From the NCBI RefSeq assembly GCF_900142645.1, contig NZ_FRBP01000009.1:62001-126000 (forward strand): 64,000 bases of DNA, written 5' to 3'. A program made the position numbers and the translations under genes. The first letter of the stretch is position 1, and each line of letters begins with the position of its first letter. The notes beneath the pieces were generated by a model that saw nothing but the letters and a program-made list of their open reading frames with translations, searched no databases and had not been told where the DNA came from. Of this stretch, positions 24,390 through 31,706 are shown piece after piece. This DNA comes from Eubacterium callanderi. GTDB taxonomy: Bacteria; Bacillota; Clostridia; Eubacteriales; Eubacteriaceae.

Positions 24390-26785
24390 AAATAAAAACA
24401 CTGATACTGACATCTTTTGGAAAATTCAAAGACCGGGTCATCGAGGTTGACGATGGGTTTAACCTGGTCTATGGTGAAAATGAGGCGGGTAAATCCACAG
24501 TACAGCACTTCATTGAGGGAATGCTGTTCGGTTTTTACAAACCCTACCGCAAAAAGCGGACCTACTCCGAGGATTTTGAGCGCTTTAAGCCCTGGGGCAG
24601 CGATACCTATTGCGGCGCCATGGTCATGGAGCAGGACGACGGCCGGGAAATCCGGATTGAGCGCGATTTTCTGAAAAAACAGGACGGGGTAAAGATCTAT
24701 GACAATGTCACCGGGGAGGATATCACCGCCCTTTATCCCTACGATAATGTCACCCGGCAGAATCTGCCGCTGGGCGATCTGAAGGTCAACTCCGTGGTGT
24801 ACAACAACACTGTGAACATCAAGCAGATGGCCTCCGCCTCCGACGCCGACCTGGCAAAGGAAGTGAACGACCGCCTCATTGAGCTGGGAACCGCCCAGAA
24901 GGAAGAGGTCTCGCTCAACCGTGTCATGGGTTATCTTGAGAACAAGAAAAAATCCATTGGCAACTACGGGCAGAGCAAGTCCAACTATGGGATGGCGGTG
25001 CGGGAGCTTAAGGATCTGGAGCGGGCACTGGACGAAGGCGAGCGCGTCTACAACGTGATCCAGAAAAACCAGAAGCGCATCCAGCAGTATAAGAAAAAAA
25101 TTGAGGCAGCCCAGAGCAAGTGCCGGAACCAGTCCGAAAAAACACAGGCCAAGACCCGTGAGGAGCTTAAAAACATGCGGGAAAAAGTCCGCCAGATCAA
25201 GAGCGAGGGCGAGGCGCTCAGCAGCCGCCTGGCAGAGCTTGAGAAATACGGGGACTTTGATACTCGGACCTACGGACGTCTTAAAATTTTACAGAGCAAT
25301 CTGGAGGGAGCAGAAGAACGCATCAAGACCCTGTCCCGGGAGATTGAAACGCTTGAGGGTAAATGCCGGGATATCACCGGCCGGTGCAACCGCATCAAGC
25401 GCAGCCTGAAAGGGCTGAGCCGCAACGAGGTACAGATGGATTATCAGAAGTACCAGTACGCGCTGGAAAACCCCAGTGTGATCGAGCGGGAGCAGGAGCA
25501 TATTGAGGTGCAGGTCTCAACCCTGAACCGGGTATCTAACGGCATGCTTATCCTGCTCATGGTGCTGGGCGCCATTCTGGTGCTGGTCACCGCCATTAAT
25601 CCGGGGAACTTCCTTGCCGGCGCAGTGCTGGTGTTTGTGAACTTTCTGGGGTGGTTTTTAGGACTAGGCGGCGCGGCCCTGATGATCTATAAAATGAAAT
25701 CACCGGGCGGGCTGGAGCCGGAAACCGCAGAGGACGGGCAGGAGGAATACGACGAGGTGCCGCTGACTGCTGTGGAAGCCATTTTACAGAAATATGGCAA
25801 AAACACACGGGAGGAATACGAAGCCTTTGTTGACAAGGCCGAAGAAATCTTTAACCGGCTTGACAAACTGACCATGGACGAGAATGTGTTCCTCACCCAG
25901 GTAGAGAACAAGAAAAAAGAGCTGGAAGAGGTTACCCACAACCAGATAAGCTTTGAAACGGAGCTGAGCGAAGAGCTTGAAAAGGCGGGGGTAGAAAACA
26001 TCGAAGCCTACAACGAAGGCTGCCAGTATAAAAACGAGCTGGAAAAGGTCCGGGCAGAGCTCGCGGCCAACAAGCGCCTGTACGATGAGCTGGGCGGCGG
26101 CAACATGATCAAGGTAGACCTCGACGCCGGGGAGGATGACAATCCTGTCATCATGGTGGCGCCGGACGGTGAGAAGATCCGTGCCCGCGAAGCGCTGCTG
26201 GCCTTTAACCAGGAAGTTTCCAGGCTTCAGGGTGAAAACAGCATGCTCATCAGCAGTGTGAGCAATCCGGTGGAAACCCGGGAAAAAATCGAAACCCTTA
26301 AAAATCAGATCAGTGAATATGAGGAAGACCTCAGGGCCTGTGATATGGCGCTTGAGATTTTCGGCCGGCTCTCCAAGGAAACGCATTACGATTCCGCGCC
26401 GGTGCTCAATGATAAAATCGGCGATGTGCTGTACAGCATTACCCGCAAATATAAGGAAGTCAAAATTGACGACAAGCTTCAGGTAAAGGTCGTGAGCCCG
26501 GAAAACGGCGATCTGCTGGATATCGAAAAGCTGAGCGGCGGCACCATCGACCAGATTTACTTTGCGCTGCGCTTTGGCGTGGGCAATATGCTTGAATTTG
26601 ACAAATCCCTGCCTTTTGTGCTGGACGACCCGTTTGTGCAGTACGATCTGGCGAGAAAAACCGAAGCGGTACGCTTTCTCTGGAACATCAGCAAGGGGCA
26701 GCAGGTCCTGCTGTTTACCTGCAGCGGCGATGAAAAACGGATTCTGGACCACAATGAGTTTTGCTACAGTGGTATCATATTATAA
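24386..26785 (+). CDS. YhaN-like SMC/Rad50-type ATPase with central membrane segments
   Basis: A 799-residue AAA_27-type protein: Walker A GENEAGKST (30-38), long coiled coils (about 180-370 and 470-700), two central hydrophobic segments (about 385-440, MLILLMVLGAILVLVTAI then a second stretch through GLGGAALMIY), signature KLSGGTIDQIYFALR and Walker B SLPFVLDDPF near the C-terminus. SbcC lacks such membrane segments, whereas YhaN-type proteins have them. With the preceding metallophosphoesterase it likely forms a membrane-tethered nuclease-ATPase complex. The 4-base overlap with the partner implies coupled translation. Confidence 0.88.
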   Translation: MKIKTLILTSFGKFKDRVIEVDDGFNLVYGENEAGKSTVQHFIEGMLFGFYKPYRKKRTYSEDFERFKPWGSDTYCGAMVMEQDDGREIRIERDFLKKQDGVKIYDNVTGEDITALYPYDNVTRQNLPLGDLKVNSVVYNNTVNIKQMASASDADLAKEVNDRLIELGTAQKEEVSLNRVMGYLENKKKSIGNYGQSKSNYGMAVRELKDLERALDEGERVYNVIQKNQKRIQQYKKKIEAAQSKCRNQSEKTQAKTREELKNMREKVRQIKSEGEALSSRLAELEKYGDFDTRTYGRLKILQSNLEGAEERIKTLSREIETLEGKCRDITGRCNRIKRSLKGLSRNEVQMDYQKYQYALENPSVIEREQEHIEVQVSTLNRVSNGMLILLMVLGAILVLVTAINPGNFLAGAVLVFVNFLGWFLGLGGAALMIYKMKSPGGLEPETAEDGQEEYDEVPLTAVEAILQKYGKNTREEYEAFVDKAEEIFNRLDKLTMDENVFLTQVENKKKELEEVTHNQISFETELSEELEKAGVENIEAYNEGCQYKNELEKVRAELAANKRLYDELGGGNMIKVDLDAGEDDNPVIMVAPDGEKIRAREALLAFNQEVSRLQGENSMLISSVSNPVETREKIETLKNQISEYEEDLRACDMALEIFGRLSKETHYDSAPVLNDKIGDVLYSITRKYKEVKIDDKLQVKVVSPENGDLLDIEKLSGGTIDQIYFALRFGVGNMLEFDKSLPFVLDDPFVQYDLARKTEAVRFLWNISKGQQVLLFTCSGDEKRILDHNEFCYSGIIL

Positions 26786-26809
26786 GTAATTTTTGAGGGG
26801 AGAACAAAA

Positions 26810-27169
26810 ATGAAGTTACGGGAAGTCAAGGAACTACTGAATGCACGGGTTTTAACAGGAGAAGAACATCTGGATGAGGATGTCTATGTGGCCTGCGGCT
26901 GCGACCTCATGAGCGATGTGCTGCGGTATGCCAAGGAGGACGGCATACTGCTCACCGGGCTTGTGAACAAACAGGTTTTTAACACAGTGGACATGGCGAA
27001 CATGCACAGCATTGTTTTTGTCAGAAGCAAGGTGCCAGGTGAGGAACTGCTGGAAATGGCCGAGGATATTGACATGCTGATCATGACCACCGATTATCCG
27101 CTGTTTGAATCCTGCGGAATCTTATACCACAACGGACTTAAGGGGGCAATACCGAAAAATGAGCTATGA
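26810..27169 (+). CDS. DRTGG domain protein (first of two)
   Basis: A 119-residue protein made of a single DRTGG-like domain (MKLREVKELLNARVLTGEE ... ACGCDLMSDVLRYAK ... MADIDMLIMTTDYPLFESCGIL in outline). The domain name comes from other proteins; function is unknown, though it is often found with CBS domains or phosphotransacetylases. Here it opens a module leading to a hydrogenase-like protein, and a paralogue lies on the other side (28955). GAGGGGAG precedes its ATG. It is 24 bases after the YhaN-like gene and overlaps the next gene by 11 bases. Confidence 0.8.
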   Translation: MKLREVKELLNARVLTGEEHLDEDVYVACGCDLMSDVLRYAKEDGILLTGLVNKQVFNTVDMANMHSIVFVRSKVPGEELLEMAEDIDMLIMTTDYPLFESCGILYHNGLKGAIPKNEL

Positions 27170-27575
27170 AATGGTATTTGATGTAGAAAAGGGAGATTTT
27201 GAAAAAGCCGGCGAGGCTTCGCGCAAAATAAAGCGGAGCCTCCAGCAGCTCGGCATCAGCAGCAAGGTGATCCGCCATATCGCCATTGCCGGATACGAGG
27301 GTGAGATGAATATCGCCATCCATTCCGACGGCGGGCAGATCATTTTAGAGGTAGATGAAAACGCTGTAACCCTGCGTCTGGAGGACGTAGGGCCAGGAAT
27401 ACCCAATGTGGATCTGGCGATGACAGAGGGATGGTCAACCGCCAGTGACAAGGTCCGGGAAATGGGCTTTGGCGCAGGGATGGGTCTGCCGAATATGGAA
27501 AAAAATGCAGATGACTTTGAGATACATTCAAAGGTAGGAGAAGGAACAAAAATAAAGATGTATTTCAAATTGTAA
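27159..27575 (+). CDS. Anti-sigma-type histidine kinase-like ATPase
   Basis: A 139-residue HATPase_c_2 protein. N-box region AGYEGEMNIAIHSDGG, G1 box LEDVGPGIP and lid GFGAGMGLPNMEKNADDFEI with GTKIKMYF are all present, so ATP binding is likely. It resembles RsbW-type switch kinases but no STAS or sigma gene lies beside it. ATG 27159 is taken as start because translation upstream of it (to 27105) lies inside the DRTGG gene and has no family similarity; the ribosome site is weak. It sits between a DRTGG protein and a hydrogenase-like protein, suggesting a signalling role in hydrogen or redox sensing. Confidence 0.82.
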   Translation: MSYEMVFDVEKGDFEKAGEASRKIKRSLQQLGISSKVIRHIAIAGYEGEMNIAIHSDGGQIILEVDENAVTLRLEDVGPGIPNVDLAMTEGWSTASDKVREMGFGAGMGLPNMEKNADDFEIHSKVGEGTKIKMYFKL

Positions 27576-27590
27576 AATCTGGGGGATGAG

Positions 27591-28958
27591 GTGAAACTGA
27601 TGGATAAATTAATGCATTCGGTGTATCTGGATAAAGACAAGTGCCTGGGGTGCACGACCTGTCTGAGATCCTGCCCGACCGGCGCCATCCGTGTGCGCGA
27701 GGGCAAGGCCAAAATCATCGAGTCAAAGTGCATTGACTGCGGCGAGTGTATCCGGGTCTGCCCGCACCACGCGAAAATGGCAAAAACCGATCCGCTCTCC
27801 AAAATCAAAGATTATAAGTACACGGTCGCCATTCCGGCGCCGACACTGCTGGGGCAGTTTAAGATGAAATACTCCATCGACCGCATTTTATCAGCGCTCA
27901 AATCACTGGGCTTTGATGAAATTGTGGAGGTGGCCTTTGGCGCTGAGATCATCGGCCGGGCCATCAAGTATGAGTTTACAGCCAAGCACTATCCCAAGCC
28001 GATGATTTCGTCGGCCTGTCCGGCGGTGGCAAAGCTGATCCAGGTGCGCTTTCCGGAGCTTACAGGCAACATTAACCGGCTGAAGGCGCCCATGGGGCTG
28101 ACCGCGAGGATTACGCGAAAACGTTTGATTGAGAGTAAAAACCTCAAGAGTGAGGATATCGGTATCTTTTTTATAACCCCCTGTGCCGCCAAGGCCACAG
28201 AGGTGAGCAATCCGCTGCCGAGCGACGACCTGTTTTCAACCATTGACGGCGCCATTGCCATCAAGGATATTTACGCGCCGCTGATGGGCGCGATGAAAAC
28301 CGTCGAGGTGGAGGATGGGATTCATAATTCATCGGCTGAGGGCTTCAGCTGGGCAGTGTCCGGTGGGGAGAGCAGCTATTTGAAGAACAAAAAAGTACTG
28401 CATGTGGACGGGATCTCCAATGTCATCAAGGTGCTTGAGGAGATTGAGAATGGCAAGCTTGACAACATCGACTTTTTCGAGGGGCTCGCCTGTATCGGGG
28501 GCTGCGTTGGCGGCTGCCTGACCGTAGAGAATAATTTTGTGGCTAAAATGTACATTGAGGAAAGGGCCAAGCTGGAGCGCATGGATTCCCATAAGCACCT
28601 GGAGGAAGCCTATATCAAAAACCTGTACAACACCGGCATGATGCATCAGAAGGAAAAGCTGGTGCCGCGCGGGCCCAAGCCTCTTGACGAGGATATGGGG
28701 GAGGCCATCAAAAAAATGCACGCCATCGAGGAACTGGAGGCCAAGCTTCCGGGGCTGGACTGCGGCTCCTGCGGCGCGCCGGGCTGCCGGGCGCTGGCCG
28801 AGGACATCGTCATGGGCAATGCCCGTGAGATCGACTGTGTCTTTGTGCTGAAGGACCGTGTTCTGGAGCTTTCAAAGCTCACCAGTGAATTGCTTCAAGT
28901 GGGACATCCCATGAAGAATAAAAATGAAAACAATGAGGAAACCGAGGAGGAAAAATGA
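27591..28958 (+). CDS. [FeFe]-hydrogenase-like iron-sulfur protein, candidate sensory hydrogenase
   Basis: A 455-residue protein with two N-terminal [4Fe-4S] motifs (CLGCTTCLRSC 18-28, CIDCGECIRVC 47-57), an [FeFe]-hydrogenase H-cluster domain, and a C-terminal Cys motif (DCGSCGAPGC, about 388-397). H-cluster loops are altered but keep ligand Cys: SSACP (Cys143; canonical TSCCP), ITPCAAK (about 197) and LACIGGCVGGC (about 299-307). The position of the proton-transfer Cys is Ala142, as in the sensory HydS group, whose activity is low. It lies in a signalling-type module just upstream of the catalytic hydC-E-D-B-A genes. The start could also be ATG 27600; 27591 follows GGGGATGAGG. Confidence 0.85.
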   Translation: MKLMDKLMHSVYLDKDKCLGCTTCLRSCPTGAIRVREGKAKIIESKCIDCGECIRVCPHHAKMAKTDPLSKIKDYKYTVAIPAPTLLGQFKMKYSIDRILSALKSLGFDEIVEVAFGAEIIGRAIKYEFTAKHYPKPMISSACPAVAKLIQVRFPELTGNINRLKAPMGLTARITRKRLIESKNLKSEDIGIFFITPCAAKATEVSNPLPSDDLFSTIDGAIAIKDIYAPLMGAMKTVEVEDGIHNSSAEGFSWAVSGGESSYLKNKKVLHVDGISNVIKVLEEIENGKLDNIDFFEGLACIGGCVGGCLTVENNFVAKMYIEERAKLERMDSHKHLEEAYIKNLYNTGMMHQKEKLVPRGPKPLDEDMGEAIKKMHAIEELEAKLPGLDCGSCGAPGCRALAEDIVMGNAREIDCVFVLKDRVLELSKLTSELLQVGHPMKNKNENNEETEEEK

Positions 28959-29287
28959 AAGTAAAAGAACTGCTGGCGGACGCACGCTTTGCCTGCGCCA
29001 ACAACACTGTATCCCTGGACCGTGAGATTGAGAGCGGTTATGTGGGCGACCTGCTGAGCTGGGTGATGGCCAACGCGGACAACAACTGTGCTTGGGTAAC
29101 CATCCAGACGCACATGAACATCATCGCTGTGGCCACACTTTTAGAAATGGCCTGTATTATTATTCCCGAGGGCGCGGAAATTGAAGAAGATACCCTGGCA
29201 AAGGCCACGGAGGAAAATATTCCGATCATTACCACTGAAATGAACGCCTATCAGGTCTGTACCTTCCTGGGAGAAAAAGGCATCTGA
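28955..29287 (+). CDS. DRTGG domain protein (second of two)
   Basis: A 110-residue paralogue of the protein at 26810: MKVKELLADARFACANN ... GYVGDLLSWVMANAD ... IIPEGAEIEEDTLAKA ... IPIITTEMNAYQVCTFLG. The two resemble each other mainly in the VKELL start, the central GDLLS/SDVLR helix and the late II(M)TT strand. Its ATG overlaps the stop of the hydrogenase-like gene (ATGA) and the PHP gene follows after 2 bases, so it is tightly bound into the operon. Function unknown; a ligand-sensing role is plausible from context. Confidence 0.8.
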   Translation: MKVKELLADARFACANNTVSLDREIESGYVGDLLSWVMANADNNCAWVTIQTHMNIIAVATLLEMACIIIPEGAEIEEDTLAKATEENIPIITTEMNAYQVCTFLGEKGI

Positions 29288-29289
29288 AA

Positions 29290-30012
29290 ATGAGCACAGT
29301 TGCCATTGATCTGCATATGCACTCTGTTCTGTCACCCTGCGGCGATCTGGGGATGACCCCCAATAACATCGTGGGCATGGCTCTGCTGAAAGAGGTTGAC
29401 TACATTGCGCTGACAGATCATAATACCGCTAAAAATCTGCCCGCCCTTTTTGAAGTGGCAAAGGGCGAGGGCCTGTGCGTGCTGCCGGGCATCGAGGTAA
29501 CCACCAGGGAGGAAGCCCATATTCTGGCGTATTTTGACACGCTGGAGGGAGCTATGGAGCTGGACGCCATCTTGTATGAGCACCTGCCGGATATCCCCAA
29601 TAAACCGGATTATTTTGGCCCACAGTACATTCTGGACGCTGAGGATGAGATAACCGGCGAGGTGGACAAGCTGCTGATCTCAGCAACCGATATCGGCATC
29701 GACGAGCTTGCGGAAACCGTTAAGCCGCTGGGCGGGATTATCGTACCAGCCCACATCGACAGGAAATCCTACAGTATTATGGTATCACTGGGGTTTATTC
29801 CGCCGGATCTGCCGGTAAAGACTGTGGAGCTGTCCAAGGCAACGACTGTGGAGGAAGCAAAAAAGAAGTTTCGTTTTTTCAGAGAATACCAGTTTATTCA
29901 CGGCTCCGACGCCCATCAGCTGGAGGACATGGCCGAGCGTGAATATTTCATTGATCTGCCGGATTTAAGAAAATCCACTTTAATTGAATATTTGGGCGGA
30001 GCAGCGAAATAA
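29290..30012 (+). CDS. PHP domain metal-dependent phosphoesterase
   Basis: A 240-residue PHP-family protein: DLHMHSVLSPCGD with the HxH metal motif near residue 9, ALTDHNTAKN, PGIEVTTREEAHIL, VPAHIDRKSYSIM and a late HGSDAHQL. This is the YciV/TrpH-like subset that hydrolyses phosphoesters such as nucleoside 3',5'-bisphosphates or short 5' ends; the exact substrate here is unknown. It closes the DRTGG/HATPase/hydrogenase-like module. Its presence there suggests turnover of a small phosphorylated molecule, but this is inference. Confidence 0.87.
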   Translation: MSTVAIDLHMHSVLSPCGDLGMTPNNIVGMALLKEVDYIALTDHNTAKNLPALFEVAKGEGLCVLPGIEVTTREEAHILAYFDTLEGAMELDAILYEHLPDIPNKPDYFGPQYILDAEDEITGEVDKLLISATDIGIDELAETVKPLGGIIVPAHIDRKSYSIMVSLGFIPPDLPVKTVELSKATTVEEAKKKFRFFREYQFIHGSDAHQLEDMAEREYFIDLPDLRKSTLIEYLGGAAK

Positions 30013-30025
30013 AGATAAAAATTTG

Positions 30026-30079
30026 CCATTTTTGAAGCGTCTGAAAAAAACAGTTCTGTATTTTCAACGTCAAAAATGG
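30026..30079 (+). terminator. Weak inverted repeat after the PHP gene
   Basis: CCATTTTTGA and TCAAAAATGG are perfect 10-bp arms around a 34-base loop with A and T tracts, 14 bases after the stop. There is no terminal T run, so termination strength is uncertain. Confidence 0.4.
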
Positions 30080-30130
30080 GTAAGAGTAATATTTTAACTT
30101 GTATATACTGGTATTTTCTTGTTTGAACGT

Positions 30131-30151
30131 GTTCTTAAGCCCGTTCTTAAG
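30131..30151 (+). promoter_or_regulatory. Direct repeat upstream of the hyd promoter
   Basis: GTTCTTAAG occurs twice (30131-30139 and 30143-30151), 12 bases apart start to start, about 25 bases upstream of the -35 region. It could be a regulator site. Confidence 0.35.
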
Positions 30152-30174
30152 GTAAAAGATTACATTTAAAAATG

Positions 30175-30204
30175 TTAAGTAAAAAAGTAAGACTGTGATA
30201 TAAT
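30175..30204 (+). promoter_or_regulatory. Promoter of the hydC-E-D-B-A operon
   Basis: Extended -10 TGATATAAT (30196-30204) and a poor -35 TTAAGT (30175-30180) at an 18-base spacing. The leader to the hydC TTG is about 50 bases. Confidence 0.6.
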
Positions 30205-30261
30205 AGAATAGTAAAAATTGAGCAATAAATGAGGATTGCGAAATCAAGAGGAGGATTTAAG

Positions 30262-30732
30262 TTGGCTGAATTAGTACCTATTGACAATTTGGATGTTGTA
30301 AAGGAAATCGTTGCTGAACACCGTGACGTTCCAGGCTGTCTGATGCAGATTCTGCAGGAAACACAGGAAAAATACGGTTATCTGCCCATCGAGCTGCAGC
30401 AGACCATTGCAGACGAACTCGATATTCCTTTAACAGAAGTGTATGGGGTAGCAACATTTTACTCCCAGTTTACCTTAAAGCCAAAGGGCAAGTACAAAAT
30501 TGGCGTTTGTTTGGGGACAGCGTGCTATGTAAAAGGCTCTCAGGCTATTCTGGACAAGGTTACCGATACCCTTGGTCTGGCTGTTGGCGACACCACAGAG
30601 GACGGTAAGTTCTCGGTCGATGCAACGCGTTGTGTAGGCGCCTGCGGTCTGGCTCCGGTTATGAGCATCAATGAAGATGTTTACGGACGCTTAAGTGTAA
30701 ACGAAGTTAAAGACATTCTCGAAAAATACTGA
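30262..30732 (+). CDS. hydC: Electron-bifurcating hydrogenase subunit HydC (NuoE-like)
   Basis: A 156-residue thioredoxin-like [2Fe-2S] protein of the NuoE family. Cluster ligands are in CLGTACYVKG and TRCVGACGLAP. The TTG at 30262 is chosen because GAGGAGG precedes it by 6 bases; the ATG at 30229 has no ribosome site. In the bifurcating hydrogenase of acetogens this subunit helps carry electrons between the flavin subunit HydB and the hydrogenase subunit HydA. It is the first gene of hydC-E-D-B-A, the order known from Acetobacterium woodii. Confidence 0.93.
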   Translation: MAELVPIDNLDVVKEIVAEHRDVPGCLMQILQETQEKYGYLPIELQQTIADELDIPLTEVYGVATFYSQFTLKPKGKYKIGVCLGTACYVKGSQAILDKVTDTLGLAVGDTTEDGKFSVDATRCVGACGLAPVMSINEDVYGRLSVNEVKDILEKY

Positions 30733-30745
30733 TTAGGGCTTAACG

Positions 30746-31294
30746 ATGAAAGAGTTATCGCTGCATATACTGGACATCACACAGAATTCTATTCGGGCGG
30801 GCGCAAGTCTGGTAAAGTTAACCATTAATGAAAACGTAGACGATAATCTGCTGGAGATTATCATTGAGGATAATGGTAAGGGGATACCAGCCGATAAGCT
30901 GCCAAGCATTACCGATCCTTTTGTAACAACGCGGACCACAAGGCGTGTAGGCCTTGGGCTTTCGCTGTTTAAGGATGCGGCCGAAGGCTGTGACGGCCGG
31001 TTTGAGATCCAGTCAGAGGAAAATGTAGGAACGCGGGTTTACGCGTCCTTCGCCTATGACCACATCGACCGGATGCCGCTGGGAAATATGCCCGACAGTG
31101 TCATCACCATGCTCATGTCCTTTGGGGAGGCTGAGCTTGTATATGTACAGAGGTATAACGAGCGCGAATTTGTATTTGACTCAAGAGAGGTCAAAGAGAT
31201 TCTCGGGGAAGACAGCCTCATGAATGATCCGGACGTTTTAAACTGGATAAGGGGCTATGTTGAAGAAGGACTCGAAGAAATTACGGAGGAGTAA
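30746..31294 (+). CDS. hydE: HATPase-fold protein of the hydrogenase operon
   Basis: A 182-residue protein with a Bergerat ATP-binding fold: N box HILDITQNSIRAGA, G1 IEDNGKGIP, G2 TRRVGLGLSLFK and late NVGTRVYASF, then a C-terminal extension of about 70 residues (VITMLMSFGEAELVYVQRY). It corresponds by place and size to hydE of A. woodii, whose role is not settled; this hydE is not the radical SAM maturase of the same name. Complete ATP-binding motifs imply it binds ATP. It is 13 bases after hydC and 1 base before hydD. No His phosphoacceptor domain is present. Confidence 0.87.
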   Translation: MKELSLHILDITQNSIRAGASLVKLTINENVDDNLLEIIIEDNGKGIPADKLPSITDPFVTTRTTRRVGLGLSLFKDAAEGCDGRFEIQSEENVGTRVYASFAYDHIDRMPLGNMPDSVITMLMSFGEAELVYVQRYNEREFVFDSREVKEILGEDSLMNDPDVLNWIRGYVEEGLEEITEE

Positions 31295-31295
31295 A

Positions 31296-31694
31296 ATGAA
31301 GAAATCCTTAGAAGAATTAAAAGCGATCAGAAGTAAAAAACTTGAAGAAATTAATCTGAGAAAAGGCAAAGATGGCTACCGTGTGGTTGTTGGGATGGCA
31401 ACCTGTGGGATCGCCGCCGGCGCCAGACCTGTTATGGTCAAATTAATGGAAGAAGTGGAAGCCCAGGGCTTAAAGGACGTTACCGTTGCCCAGACTGGCT
31501 GTATTGGTGTTTGCCGTCTTGAACCCATTGTCGAAGTTTACAACCCGGAAGGTGAAAAGGTTACCTATGTCAAGATGACACCGGAAAAAGTACAGCGCAT
31601 TGTGGACGAACATTTGAAGAACGGCAAAGTAGTGGAAGAATACACCATGACCATCGTTGACGGAAAAGTCATCGAACCCGTCAAACAGGCATAA
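31296..31694 (+). CDS. hydD: Hydrogenase subunit HydD, [2Fe-2S] thioredoxin-like
   Basis: A 132-residue thioredoxin-fold ferredoxin: ligands in VGMATCGIAAGARP and QTGCIGVCRLEP. ATG 31296 directly follows GGAGGAGTAAA and the hydE stop; an upstream in-frame ATG at 31257 lies inside hydE and is rejected. HydD is present in the A. woodii operon and is similar to the N-terminal domain of HydB, which follows 12 bases later. Confidence 0.92.
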   Translation: MKKSLEELKAIRSKKLEEINLRKGKDGYRVVVGMATCGIAAGARPVMVKLMEEVEAQGLKDVTVAQTGCIGVCRLEPIVEVYNPEGEKVTYVKMTPEKVQRIVDEHLKNGKVVEEYTMTIVDGKVIEPVKQA

Positions 31695-31706
31695 GGAGGA
31701 AGGTAA

